The notes under the pieces were generated by a model that worked only from the letters and a program-made list of their open reading frames with translations, made no database searches and had not been told where the DNA came from. From positions 1 to 64,000 of the IMG/VR virus record IMGVR_UViG_3300032116_000088: a stretch of 64,000 bases of DNA; one strand, written 5' to 3'. Below are positions 31,308 through 40,438 of the stretch, piece by piece. This DNA is from a virus. Within the stretch, counting starts at the first letter, position 1. Every line of letters begins with the position of its first letter. The translations under genes were made by a program, and so were the position numbers.

Positions 31308-32571
31308 TGTTTTTGTTGGTAAATATAGGAAAGGAACCAATACTTCGGTTTCTTTTCCTACTTTACCCTCTTTAAGTGCCCAACCAAGAAGAATTGACCT
31401 TATTCAAAAACAATACTCTCATGATGTTTTAGTATTAGAATACCCTGCAGAAAGCCTTTTATGGTTTGACTCACTAAAGACAGGGGTTCCTATTCAGTTT
31501 TCTTGGAACCAAAATACTCTATATAAAAATTGGATTGGATACGTGTCTTCTATTTCAAAAAACAATGCTCCTCAAAGAATGAACTCTATGAAAGTTGTTT
31601 GTGTTGGAAGCTCTTTTCCGTTAAAAGATAGGGTAGCTAGAGTATTTGAAGACTCCTCTATACCTAATGCTGTTCGTAGAATTGTTGAAGAATACGGGTT
31701 TAGATATATTGGAGATGACAATGGCCAATTATTTTCTCAGCTAACTATAGCCGGTTTAACTTATTGGGAATGGATTGTTGAACAAGCTAAACGTATTGGA
31801 TATGGGATTATAGTTGATGGCATGAACTTTATTTTTAAACCGATAGATAAGCTTATAGATTTTGGGTTTAGTAGTGCTGCGGTTCTTAGTATGGGAGATG
31901 CAACTATCCCTTTTAACTCTCAGGCTTTAGATAGGACTCTTGATATTTTTAATGTTATTAGCGGAGATAACATAGAAGACACAGTTAATTTTAGAACAGT
32001 TAAAAATGTGGGTGGAGTTGACCCTGTACTAAACACCCCGTATTTTTCTGAAGCAAGTCCAGCTGATATTGGAAACGGTCTACGAAGCAATACTAGTGAC
32101 GTTTTATTTTCAGAGTATAGAACAGATAGAGTTATTTCTAACTCATTATCAGCCAAAATTGAAGCAGAAGGTGCGGCAGAACTAGCAAGATTTAACTTAC
32201 CAGCTAATATTATGGGTCAAGGAGACCCTAAAATTAGGCCATTTTCTACAGTATTTATTTCTGGAACGGGTAATTTAACAGATGGTTTTTGGATTGTAAA
32301 AGAAGTTAAACATATGTTCCATAAAATTGGGGAATATATGATTGATTTAAAAATAGCCACAGATGGTTTAGGGGATACCATTGAAACTTCTTTTAGAACC
32401 AGGGATTCTTCTTCAGTTGGGCTTATAAACTCTTCAGAAGCAGTAAAAAATAACGGAATTTCGCCTGTTTATTTCAACATGGACGCCGTAGAGCTAAGTT
32501 CAACTGATATGATAGTAAAAGAAGGAAATCAAGGTTATAAAAGAACTATTCAGCAATGGAAGGCACGATAG
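31300..32571 (+). CDS. Baseplate hub protein (gp27/gpD-like)
   Basis: It starts at GTG 31300. The 423-residue protein is of hub size and follows the LysM-like protein, as gpD follows gpX. Beta-rich segments (PIQFSWNQNTLYKNWIGYVS and VVCVGSSFPLKDRVARVFED) and a WEWIVEQAKRIGYGIIVDG region match the late-control-D/gp27 fold family. The C-terminal part has VFISGTGNLTDGFWIVKEVK, the usual hub ending. The hub connects tube, spike and wedges. Assignment is by fold pattern and order. Confidence 0.75.
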   Translation: MSDVFVGKYRKGTNTSVSFPTLPSLSAQPRRIDLIQKQYSHDVLVLEYPAESLLWFDSLKTGVPIQFSWNQNTLYKNWIGYVSSISKNNAPQRMNSMKVVCVGSSFPLKDRVARVFEDSSIPNAVRRIVEEYGFRYIGDDNGQLFSQLTIAGLTYWEWIVEQAKRIGYGIIVDGMNFIFKPIDKLIDFGFSSAAVLSMGDATIPFNSQALDRTLDIFNVISGDNIEDTVNFRTVKNVGGVDPVLNTPYFSEASPADIGNGLRSNTSDVLFSEYRTDRVISNSLSAKIEAEGAAELARFNLPANIMGQGDPKIRPFSTVFISGTGNLTDGFWIVKEVKHMFHKIGEYMIDLKIATDGLGDTIETSFRTRDSSSVGLINSSEAVKNNGISPVYFNMDAVELSSTDMIVKEGNQGYKRTIQQWKAR

Positions 32572-32580
32572 GAGTACAAA

Positions 32581-32988
32581 ATGGCTAATTCAGAAGTTGC
32601 TTTAAAGCTACCCCTGTCTTTAGATGAGTCAGGTAATTTACGTATTGCAACTACTCAAAAGGATATTTGGGCAGACAGAGTGCGTATTGCTCTTGGAACT
32701 AGAATAACTGAGCGAGTAATGCGTCCGGATTATGGGACAACTATAGGGGCGGCTCTTTTTGAAACTGTAAGCATTACTAGTGAAGCTATTACTAAAGAGA
32801 TTAGAAGAGTATTTCACGAACAGTTTTCTCTGCTAACTTTAACCTCTGTTGTTCCTTCTTATAACGAAGCTTCAAGTACACTTACTATTACCGTAATCTA
32901 TTTACTTCCTAATAAAGAAGAAGTAGTTACTGAAATAGGAGTAGTAACCGTTTCTAGCACAGCCAGCCCTTTTGAGGAGTTATCATGA
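32581..32988 (+). CDS. Baseplate wedge protein gp25-like
   Basis: The 135-residue protein matches gp25/GPW family signatures: DIWADRVRIALGTRITERVM, then RPDYGTTIGAALFE and a helix ITKEIRRVFHEQF with a following strand LTITVIYLLPNKEE. T4 gp25 starts sheath assembly at the baseplate. The stop overlaps the baseplate J ATG by 4 bases. Confidence 0.9.
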   Translation: MANSEVALKLPLSLDESGNLRIATTQKDIWADRVRIALGTRITERVMRPDYGTTIGAALFETVSITSEAITKEIRRVFHEQFSLLTLTSVVPSYNEASSTLTITVIYLLPNKEEVVTEIGVVTVSSTASPFEELS

Positions 32989-35900
32989 CAGCACCAGCAA
33001 ATAAAGTCCCTTTATCAGTAGACTATACTGGTAGAGACTATTACTCTCTTAGAAATCAATTAATTGAGAGAGTTAAAGAAAGAACAAACAATAATTGGCA
33101 GGGAAATGACCCCGCTGATTTTGGTGTTGCTATTATTGAGTCATTTGCATATATGGGTGACTTGATTAACTACTATATTGATAGAGTTGCAAATGAATCG
33201 TACATTAAAACAGCAACTCAAAGAGATACCCTAATTAATCTAGCCAAAATGTATGGCTATACTCCAACAAACTATGTTAGTTCGATTGTTGATTTACAGT
33301 TTTCAAGCACAAATGGCTATTACGGAAATATTGGAGCTGCAATTATTGAGTCTGGGGTAATTGGAGGAACTACATACACTAATTTAGCTAAAATTATTGT
33401 TCCTAATGACCAACCATTCTCTGTTGGAGATACTATTAGGGTAACTGGTATTCCTACTACTGTAAATGGAACTATTGCAGATACTCCTGTTGTCTATAAT
33501 ACAAGTGTTTATAATGGACAATTTGTTGTAGAAAGTATTGGCTATAATAATATTGGTAGAAATGTTATTTGGTACCAACCAAAAGCAACAATTAGCAACA
33601 TTTCTTTAAGTGGAACAACTTTTACTGTTACTTCATCAGGCTCTTTAAATCCATTTGAGGGTCAAAAAATAAAAATAAGTGGAGTATCTGTTACTGGTTC
33701 TACTAATAATTACAATGGAAATTGGACTGTAGACTCTACAACTTCTGCAACTGATTTAGCTCCAGCAACATTTACTGTTGATGCATCTCTAAACGCTGCA
33801 GATATTACTCATATTCATTCAGATGGAACCACTGTAAGGTTTTCGGCTTGGAATGACTTTATTGTGGGTCAAAAAATAAATGTTAGAGATGTAATTAGCT
33901 CTGACAATACAGGGGGTACAGCTGGTTCTGGATACAACTTTACTGGTGCTACCGTCTCTTTAGTTAAAACAATTGATGCTTTGGTTACTGGTGCCACTTT
34001 TAGTGGAACGGGTTCTGGACAAATAGTTACCTTTAAAACAAATAAAGAGTTTGCTATTAACGATATTATAAGTATTACTGGGGTTAGAAGTGCTGGAAAT
34101 CCGAATGCCACTGCAGATTTAGGGTTTAATTTTGAAGATACCATTGTAGCTAGTTCTGGTTATGATAGTGCAAATATTACAGACGTTCTTGGAAACATAT
34201 CTAATACTGGTTTTATTACATTTACAACAGCTGCAGCGCACGGATTTTTTCCTGGGGAATACGTTACAATTTCTGATGTGGAAAGTACATCGGGAGGAAC
34301 AACAACTTCTGTTTACGATATGCAATCAGTAAAAATTATATCTACTCCTTCAGACACAACATTTAAGGTTGAAGGTTATTTTACAGATGAGTTTGTTTCT
34401 GGTGGAATTGCAAAAAGATATAAATTTACAGTTTCTGCGCCGGCTTCTGAGCGTGGCACAGATTCTTTACCTGCTGGTGGTCACATTACTTGTAGACAAT
34501 TTGAGGTAACAAGTAGTCAAAATACAACTGTAACCAGTGTTTCTGGGGCAACCGCAACTGCACAAGTTGGGGGAACGTACAGTGCCGGTGGTACTGTTTA
34601 CTACTCCGAACTTCCCGCGTTACTTGTAAATGGTCAAATTAGAGAATATGGTTTTGATGTTGTTCCACAAGGAACCCAGGTTACAGCTCAAGTCACGGAT
34701 GCCGGGTCAACCAGAACGCTTAGTTTTATTACCCAAAGTGACTCTATAGTTCCTTATAGAGGGTCTACAGATACTCCTGTTTTAGCAATTCAGGGTGAAG
34801 ACATCTCTTTGCGTGCAGAAAACTTGGCTGATTTATCTGCAGTATCGTATGATATTCCAGGTGAAAAACTAGGATTTTCTAAAGGAACTCCTGACCAGTC
34901 CTTTTATTTAAAAGAGACTCAGGTTGATTTAAGCACTATTAAAGTTTATGTAGACAATGGCCTTGAATTTGAAGAATGGCAACAAGTACAGCATATTCGT
35001 GATTATGCTGCTGGAGATAAAGTATTTGATGTTATTGTAGAATCTTCAAATAGAATTGCAATTAATTTTGGTGATGGGATTTCTGGTGCCATTCCTACCT
35101 CAGAGGCTACTATAAAAGCTACTTATATTTATGGTGGAGGAGTTATAGGAAATGTTGGTGCTGGAACAATCACAACAATCGGAGATATTCCAGGCCTAAC
35201 TCTTTCTGAGCAAACCTTATTAAGGTCAAAAATAACTGTAATAAATATGGCGGCTGCAGCCGGTGGTGCTGACCCAGAAACTAACGATAGCATTAGGTAT
35301 AACACCCCACGTTCTTTAAGAAGTTTAAACAGGGCGGTTACTTTAGAAGATTTTGCTAATTTAGCATTGACTGTTCCGGGTGTTGCAAAAGCAAATGCTA
35401 CTGCAACAAACAGAAGTAACGTGACCGTGTACGTTGCTCCCGTACAATCCGGGTCATCGGATTTATATCCTGGAATTATTGGTAACGTTGAAACAGGAAT
35501 ATATGAGATTACAACTCAATTAGACTATCTTTTAACTACTGGTGTTCCTGATTTTGTTAATGATAAAAAATCTATTGGAACAACCGTAACGTATTCTCAA
35601 CCAACGTATACTAACATTTCCGCTGCAATAACATACTCTCCTTTGCCACAGTACTCAAGTGCAATTGTAGAAGCAAACCTAAAAGCTGCTTTAGTTACAG
35701 AGTTTTCTTTTAATGAGGTTCAATTTGCAGATGTAATTACTCCTGAAGAAATTGAGTTTAAACTTCGCCAAGTAAGCGGTGTAAGAAATGTTAAGATAAC
35801 AAGCCTGTATAGACAAGGTGGCTCAGGCCGCAACAGCCTTGTCGGAACTCCTGATGAAATATTTGTATTCCAAGAAAGCAATATTACATTAACAAAGGCA

Positions 35901-36218
35901 CTGAGCTTATCTACATTAACTTCTTTGACCTTAGTTGCCAAAAATTCTTCTGGCAGTGTTGTTACTCCAGTAACTTTCTCAAAGACATTTAATTCTTCGG
36001 TTTATAACTATATAATTACTGTTCCAGCAACTACTGCATCACTAACTGTAACACCTACTTCAACAGACAATACCGCATCTATAACCGTTAATGATGTTGA
36101 AATTAGTAGCGGAGATAGCTCTATAGTAACAACTCTAAACAACCCAATAATTATTACCGTTACTGCCAGTGATGGTATAACAGTAACTAGTTATGCATTA
36201 AACATTACAGGAATTTAA
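32985..36218 (+). CDS. Baseplate wedge protein J/gp6-like, enlarged by five beta modules and a cadherin-like C-terminus
   Basis: The protein has 1077 residues, far longer than typical baseplate J proteins. The N-terminus (YTGRDYYSLRNQLIERVKER, then DFGVAIIESFAYMGDLINYY) and the later core (INFGDGISGAIPTSEATIKA, then PRSLRSLNRAVTLEDFANLA) are standard gp6/J. Between them lie about 360 residues holding five tandem copies of the recurrent beta module. The C-terminal ~105 residues form a cadherin-like beta-sandwich (LSTLTSLTLVAKNSSG, then VTVTPTSTDNTASITVN). Wedges surround the hub and switch from hexagon to star on infection. Confidence 0.92.
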   Translation: MTAPANKVPLSVDYTGRDYYSLRNQLIERVKERTNNNWQGNDPADFGVAIIESFAYMGDLINYYIDRVANESYIKTATQRDTLINLAKMYGYTPTNYVSSIVDLQFSSTNGYYGNIGAAIIESGVIGGTTYTNLAKIIVPNDQPFSVGDTIRVTGIPTTVNGTIADTPVVYNTSVYNGQFVVESIGYNNIGRNVIWYQPKATISNISLSGTTFTVTSSGSLNPFEGQKIKISGVSVTGSTNNYNGNWTVDSTTSATDLAPATFTVDASLNAADITHIHSDGTTVRFSAWNDFIVGQKINVRDVISSDNTGGTAGSGYNFTGATVSLVKTIDALVTGATFSGTGSGQIVTFKTNKEFAINDIISITGVRSAGNPNATADLGFNFEDTIVASSGYDSANITDVLGNISNTGFITFTTAAAHGFFPGEYVTISDVESTSGGTTTSVYDMQSVKIISTPSDTTFKVEGYFTDEFVSGGIAKRYKFTVSAPASERGTDSLPAGGHITCRQFEVTSSQNTTVTSVSGATATAQVGGTYSAGGTVYYSELPALLVNGQIREYGFDVVPQGTQVTAQVTDAGSTRTLSFITQSDSIVPYRGSTDTPVLAIQGEDISLRAENLADLSAVSYDIPGEKLGFSKGTPDQSFYLKETQVDLSTIKVYVDNGLEFEEWQQVQHIRDYAAGDKVFDVIVESSNRIAINFGDGISGAIPTSEATIKATYIYGGGVIGNVGAGTITTIGDIPGLTLSEQTLLRSKITVINMAAAAGGADPETNDSIRYNTPRSLRSLNRAVTLEDFANLALTVPGVAKANATATNRSNVTVYVAPVQSGSSDLYPGIIGNVETGIYEITTQLDYLLTTGVPDFVNDKKSIGTTVTYSQPTYTNISAAITYSPLPQYSSAIVEANLKAALVTEFSFNEVQFADVITPEEIEFKLRQVSGVRNVKITSLYRQGGSGRNSLVGTPDEIFVFQESNITLTKALSLSTLTSLTLVAKNSSGSVVTPVTFSKTFNSSVYNYIITVPATTASLTVTPTSTDNTASITVNDVEISSGDSSIVTTLNNPIIITVTASDGITVTSYALNITGI
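33351..34423 (+). repeat. Five tandem recurrent beta modules in baseplate J
   Basis: The units begin near 33351, 33580, 33799, 33992 and 34197. Each has a GxxITI-like strand, a xxxGxxIxIxG turn and a following NGxWxV or similar strand. The fifth copy, FITFTTAAAHGFFPGEYVTI, keeps the AAHG signature; the first four have diverged. The modules separate the N-terminal J segment from the strand that normally follows it. Confidence 0.65.
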
Positions 36219-36220
36219 TA

Positions 36221-36490
36221 ATGATAAAAGACTCTTATGGTAATGCTAGATTTTATGGGGTCTACCGTGGCGTAGTTTTTGATAATAACGATAAACAAAA
36301 TCTTAAAAGACTACGCCTCCAGGTCCCACAAATTTTAGCCGACCAGCCAACTCATTGGGCATGGCCTGTGGAAACTCCTGGAGTAGCCACAAACACGCCT
36401 AAAATTGGGCAGGGAGTTTGGGTAATGTTTGAGGGTGGTGACCCCTCCTATCCTATCTGGCTAGGAGTTTTTGGTACTGAGGTGGTTTAA
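36221..36490 (+). CDS. Minimal baseplate spike protein (gp5/gpV OB-fold only)
   Basis: The 89-residue protein is essentially one OB-fold of the gp5_OB/phage_base_V type: FYGVYRGVVFDNNDKQNLKR, RLRLQVPQIL, then GVWVMFEGGDPSYPIWLGVF. No lysozyme domain and no triple beta-helix needle are present, unlike T4 gp5. The puncturing tip may come from another protein, or the lytic function may be taken over by the M23 domain in the tape measure. Confidence 0.85.
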   Translation: MIKDSYGNARFYGVYRGVVFDNNDKQNLKRLRLQVPQILADQPTHWAWPVETPGVATNTPKIGQGVWVMFEGGDPSYPIWLGVFGTEVV

Positions 36491-36492
36491 TT

Positions 36493-38601
36493 ATGGCATT
36501 ATATAACAGTTTTAAATACAATGATGGAACACTTTATGGTGACGGAAGTCCCTTAGACTATTCCGCAAGTCCGGTAGTTGCTACAGCAATAAATTATGGC
36601 CAAGTCTCTTTGTCCTATTCGGTTCCTACTGGAGGGTATATAAAGTTTAGAATAGTTAGAAATCAAGATGGATATCCTGAGACTTCTGAAGATGGAAAAA
36701 TTATTTATGAAACTGATTTGGGAGAATATCCTACTGGAAGTACAATTTTAGATACAAATTTAGTTTTAGGTAGATTTGTTTACTACAGAGTTTGGATTCA
36801 AAGAACTGCAAATTCATATTGGGAGCCTGCCGGAGATGCAATAACTCTTATGCCTTTAAAACACACACTAACTAGCGGAAACAATGTAGTTAAAAGTGTA
36901 ACTGGGTCAAATGGAGTAACTTATGATAGCCCAATTGCTGATGACGTGGAGTTTTCTACTACACATAAACGATTTATGTCTTATTTTCCAGCTGTTTTAA
37001 CCAGTATGTCCTTGTCTCCTTTAGATGAAATAAATACAAATTACAGCTATATTGAACCAACAGGTTATCAAGAAAATTCTTTAATTTCTAGGTTTTTTGA
37101 AGGATTTTCTTTTAGTATAGATGAGTTTTTAACTTTTGCTAAAATAATTGTTCCTGATGTTAGTGGAGCAAACTCTTCTCCATCAATCATAGGCTTAAAA
37201 TCTTTTGAACTAGGAATCAAGCCTTATAATGAACTAGCGATTAAAGCTCAAAAAAGACTTGTAAGAGATGCTGTTGCTATTTACTCTAAAAAAGGAACTA
37301 TTGATGGTTTAACTTTATTTGTTAAAGATTTAACTGGTTATAAAACCCAAATTACAGAAACAACTAATCTTATGCTTTCCTATGAAGAAAGCACTTTTAA
37401 AATAGAGTCTTGGGATTCTGGTGACCCTATTGGAAGTTGGATAGCTGGAGATGGAGTAACCTTAGAGGTATCAACTAATACTCCTCCTAGTTTAACAAAT
37501 TCTTTAGACACTGTTTATTCTTTGAAGGCCGTGGCTACAGGGGCTTCGCAATATATTGCTTATGGAATAAATAAACCAATTACAGATGCAATTCCTGTTA
37601 TTCAAAATTCAAACTATTCCTTGTCTTTCTATTGCAAAGGTCCTAGTAATTTAACTATGACGATTACTTGGCATGATAGATTAGGTAATAGTATTTCTAC
37701 AAGTTCTAACTCGGCTACAGTTTCTAGCTCAGCCTTTCAAAGACACCAAGTACAAGCAAACTCTCCAACAGGAAGTGTGTACGCATCATTTAAATTAGAG
37801 TTTGCTTCGACTGGTTCAGCAACTTATTATTTTGATTCATTCCAGTTTGAACCTGCTATTCCAGCAACAGAATATTACGAACCTCGTGGAGTATTGGTCT
37901 CTCTTTTGCCTGATAAGATAAACTTTATTAAAAACCCTTCTTTTGAAGTTGATTCTGCTGGCGTTCCTATATCTTGGACATTTACTAATCTAACTGCTGT
38001 AAAAGTAGAGAGTAGCTTAGATGAAGCCCCAGGTTCAGAGCATATGGTTAAAATTACTACTCCAGGTTCTTTTCCCTCTGGACAGGGTGTGATAAGTTCA
38101 ACTTACACTGGGACTGCTCCAACATCCAACTTTTATACTTTTTCTGTATATGCCAGAAGTTTAACTGGAGACCAAGTAGTTACTTTAGAGTTGAATGCTA
38201 ATAGTGTGCCTTCAAACGTGTTTAGTTACGCTGAGGCAACGCTAACTTCTGAATGGCAAAGGATTTCTGTTTCAATATACTCCCCAAATATTCCTGGACA
38301 ACTAGTTGCTAAAATTAAAACTCTAGTTCCAAATGCTGTTTTTTACTTAGATTCTGCTCAGTTAGAGGAAGGCTCATCTGCAACAGACTATTTTGATGGA
38401 GATAGGACGTACGATGGAAGTGTTTGGTTTGATACGGCCAATCCTGGAGCCTCTATATCTGGACATTATTCAAATAGAGACCAAAGAATTGCTCATTTAA
38501 TGGACTCTATTAAAGAGTACCTTCCTGTAGGAACTCCATATTATGTTACTTTTTATGGTAGCGATACATATACAGAAGTTGCGTTATCTGGAATTGCATA
38601 G
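36493..38601 (+). CDS. P2 gpI-like baseplate/tail protein with two lectin-like modules
   Basis: The protein has 702 residues. An N-terminal fibronectin-type segment (VSLSYSVPTGGYIKFRIVRN, then FVYYRVWIQRTANSYW) is followed by a gpI-like domain with KRLVRDAVAIYSKKGTIDGL. Two beta jelly-roll modules follow: about 295-465 (WDSGDPIGSW, ATYYFDSFQFEP) and about 475-640 (NFIKNPSFEVDSAGVPISW, AVFYLDSAQLEEGS). NPSFE plus FYLDxxQLE is typical of carbohydrate-binding (CBM4/9-like) folds. It probably binds a cell-surface glycan and attaches fibres to the wedges. Confidence 0.8.
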   Translation: MALYNSFKYNDGTLYGDGSPLDYSASPVVATAINYGQVSLSYSVPTGGYIKFRIVRNQDGYPETSEDGKIIYETDLGEYPTGSTILDTNLVLGRFVYYRVWIQRTANSYWEPAGDAITLMPLKHTLTSGNNVVKSVTGSNGVTYDSPIADDVEFSTTHKRFMSYFPAVLTSMSLSPLDEINTNYSYIEPTGYQENSLISRFFEGFSFSIDEFLTFAKIIVPDVSGANSSPSIIGLKSFELGIKPYNELAIKAQKRLVRDAVAIYSKKGTIDGLTLFVKDLTGYKTQITETTNLMLSYEESTFKIESWDSGDPIGSWIAGDGVTLEVSTNTPPSLTNSLDTVYSLKAVATGASQYIAYGINKPITDAIPVIQNSNYSLSFYCKGPSNLTMTITWHDRLGNSISTSSNSATVSSSAFQRHQVQANSPTGSVYASFKLEFASTGSATYYFDSFQFEPAIPATEYYEPRGVLVSLLPDKINFIKNPSFEVDSAGVPISWTFTNLTAVKVESSLDEAPGSEHMVKITTPGSFPSGQGVISSTYTGTAPTSNFYTFSVYARSLTGDQVVTLELNANSVPSNVFSYAEATLTSEWQRISVSIYSPNIPGQLVAKIKTLVPNAVFYLDSAQLEEGSSATDYFDGDRTYDGSVWFDTANPGASISGHYSNRDQRIAHLMDSIKEYLPVGTPYYVTFYGSDTYTEVALSGIA

Positions 38602-38613
38602 TAATATGTAGTT

Positions 38614-38868
38614 ATGGATACTTTAATTACAGTTATTATTGTGGGTATGGCTACTGGTTATATCCTTGAATTTATTGGTTCTTTTCTTAAAAGCGATAGA
38701 TGGCTAAAGCTGGTTTTAACTTTGCCACTATCCTCTACGCTAGTTTGGATAACAGGGGTTTCTGGACTTATGATTGGCGTTGTTGGATTGGCTTCAGCGT
38801 TTTTTGCTCTTTCTATTTTGCATTTATTAAATAAGTCTGTTACTATTAACACCATAACCCGTCGTTAA
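38614..38868 (+). CDS. Small multi-span membrane protein, holin candidate
   Basis: The 84-residue protein has two to three hydrophobic helices (about 3-22, 32-48 and 50-70) and a short basic C-terminus (TRR). The size and topology resemble phage holins. It ends the tail operon and lies just before the replication genes, so a role in lysis timing is possible. It is far from the M23 lysin at the left end of the window, though in a circular or permuted genome that may not matter. Confidence 0.65.
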   Translation: MDTLITVIIVGMATGYILEFIGSFLKSDRWLKLVLTLPLSSTLVWITGVSGLMIGVVGLASAFFALSILHLLNKSVTINTITRR

Positions 38869-38878
38869 TAGGAGAATG

Positions 38879-39406
38879 GTGAATAAATGGAGTGACGATG
38901 ATGATAATTTAATGGGATTTGGATTACTTGATGGTGAAGTTTCTGGCCAAAAATCTAAACCAACAGTAAAAAAGAACCCTAAAACTCGTCATCAGAGGGC
39001 GAAAGAAGAATGGACTCCTGCAGATGTTGCAGCTGAGTTTAGTTGGCGTATCTACGACAAGGTTCGTGGTATACCAAATATGATAAATACCAAAACTCTT
39101 ACTATTCTACTGGCTAAGAATCGTAGAGATTTTGGTATTACTGCAGTTACTGAACTTGAATTACTTGACAAATTTATAGGTGATGAAAGAAACTTAATAG
39201 CAGTTAAAAGACAACCAAGTAAGACTATTAATATCTTTATGGTATTTATAACTAATAATGTCAATAAGATAAGTCAAACTAGTCAGGTAGTCATTGAAGA
39301 AGAAAATAGTAATTTAATAGCTAGTGATGGTAAAACATTTGACAATACTATCATTGGTAGGGCAGCATTAGAACGTTATGAGTCTAAGTTAGGAGGACAA
39401 AAATGA
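38879..39406 (+). CDS. Replication-module protein upstream of helicase loader, unknown
   Basis: I prefer the GTG at 38879 because AGGAG (38870-38874) is 4 bases away; ATG 38876 is also possible but too close. The product has 175 residues. The N-terminus is acidic (SDDDDNLMGFG), then basic (KPTVKKNPKTRHQRAKEEW). The central part, PADVAAEFSWRIYDKVRGIP followed by LTILLAKNRRDFGITAVTEL, looks helical and DNA-binding. It ends 4 bases into the DnaC-like gene. It may be a helicase-loader partner or replication initiator; this is inference from position. Confidence 0.65.
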   Translation: MNKWSDDDDNLMGFGLLDGEVSGQKSKPTVKKNPKTRHQRAKEEWTPADVAAEFSWRIYDKVRGIPNMINTKTLTILLAKNRRDFGITAVTELELLDKFIGDERNLIAVKRQPSKTINIFMVFITNNVNKISQTSQVVIEEENSNLIASDGKTFDNTIIGRAALERYESKLGGQK

Positions 39407-40137
39407 CATATGACATTTCACAATTAGACCCAATCAAGAGGCACTGGCTTCTTCGTGGGGCAAACATTCCTAGGAGGTTTATTGGCCTTGAACCTCAGGA
39501 CATTATTCACACAACAGGCGAGTTTCCAGAAGAGATTGACATCTGGCTAGAACAAGTTTTTGAGGGCAAGGTTATCAAACAAATTGGTGGTCTAGGTATG
39601 ACTGGTGTTGGTCTACTATTTGACGGTGGTCCAGGACTTGGAAAGACTACTCATGCTGTTGTTGCTCTTATGGAACTTATTCGTAATCTACCAGTTAATG
39701 AAGATGAGGCCAGGGAGGTTCTTGCTATGAGTCCAGAAACTTTTGGTATGCAATCTCGTCCTATTTATTACATGACTTTTCCTGAGTTTCTTAGCAGGAA
39801 AAAAGCAATCATCGATGCCGAAGGTGAGCTGCGTAAGGACCTTTATCGTGAGATGGAGGGTTTCCATGGCCGTGCAAAAGAGGACTACTTAAACGTTCGT
39901 GTTTTGGTTCTTGACGACCTTGGAAAAGAGTACGGTTCAACTTACAATGACAGCTCATTTGACGAAATACTTCGTTCCCGCTACGATAAAGCATTGCCAA
40001 CAATTATTACCACTAATGTGAAGCGTGAAGACTGGACAGCACAGTATGGGGCAGCAATGGGCAGTTTTGCTCATGAAGCATTTACTCGTGTTCGTATTGA
40101 CGGTCAAGACCTTCGTAAAACCAAGAAAGGAAAATAA
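39403..40137 (+). CDS. DnaC-like helicase loader ATPase
   Basis: The 244-residue AAA+ protein has Walker A GGPGLGKTTH (about 75-84), Walker B VLVLDDLGKEYGS (about 167-179) and a sensor region PTIITTNVKREDW. An N-terminal segment (PIKRHWLLRGANIPRRFIGL) resembles the DnaC/DnaI family. These ATPases load the DnaB-type helicase, which is encoded three genes downstream. It overlaps the previous gene by 4 bases. Confidence 0.88.
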   Translation: MTYDISQLDPIKRHWLLRGANIPRRFIGLEPQDIIHTTGEFPEEIDIWLEQVFEGKVIKQIGGLGMTGVGLLFDGGPGLGKTTHAVVALMELIRNLPVNEDEAREVLAMSPETFGMQSRPIYYMTFPEFLSRKKAIIDAEGELRKDLYREMEGFHGRAKEDYLNVRVLVLDDLGKEYGSTYNDSSFDEILRSRYDKALPTIITTNVKREDWTAQYGAAMGSFAHEAFTRVRIDGQDLRKTKKGK

Positions 40138-40138
40138 A

Positions 40139-40438
40139 ATGACTAAAGAATGGCGCACTGTACAAATATTTCTAGAACCAACTAGTTTCAAAATCTATGA
40201 GGTTGAACTCGACACTGCCTCATCTACAAATATTCGTTGTAACTGTTCAATTTTTGTTGAAAACAGGACCTGTAAACATTCAAGATATGTTCAAAATCAT
40301 ATGAAGAAAAACAATGGACACTATGCTATTCAGATTTCTAGCAGTGTAACTGATACAGATGTTCTAGAAGCTATGCAAAATCCAGACACATTCAGGTATT
40401 TTGTAATTAAGAATGCAAAAATAGAGGTTCTACACTAA
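40139..40438 (+). CDS. SWIM-type zinc-finger protein (99 aa)
   Basis: ATG 40139 is preferred; earlier in-frame starts lie inside the helicase loader gene. Residues 34-47 match the SWIM finger, C-x-C-x8-C-x-H (RCNCSIFVENRTCKHSR). SWIM fingers bind DNA or proteins and occur in recombination-associated and SWI2/SNF2 proteins. A SNF2-family helicase is encoded four genes downstream, so a partnership is conceivable. The rest of the protein is a beta-rich segment and a helical C-terminus. Confidence 0.78.
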   Translation: MTKEWRTVQIFLEPTSFKIYEVELDTASSTNIRCNCSIFVENRTCKHSRYVQNHMKKNNGHYAIQISSSVTDTDVLEAMQNPDTFRYFVIKNAKIEVLH

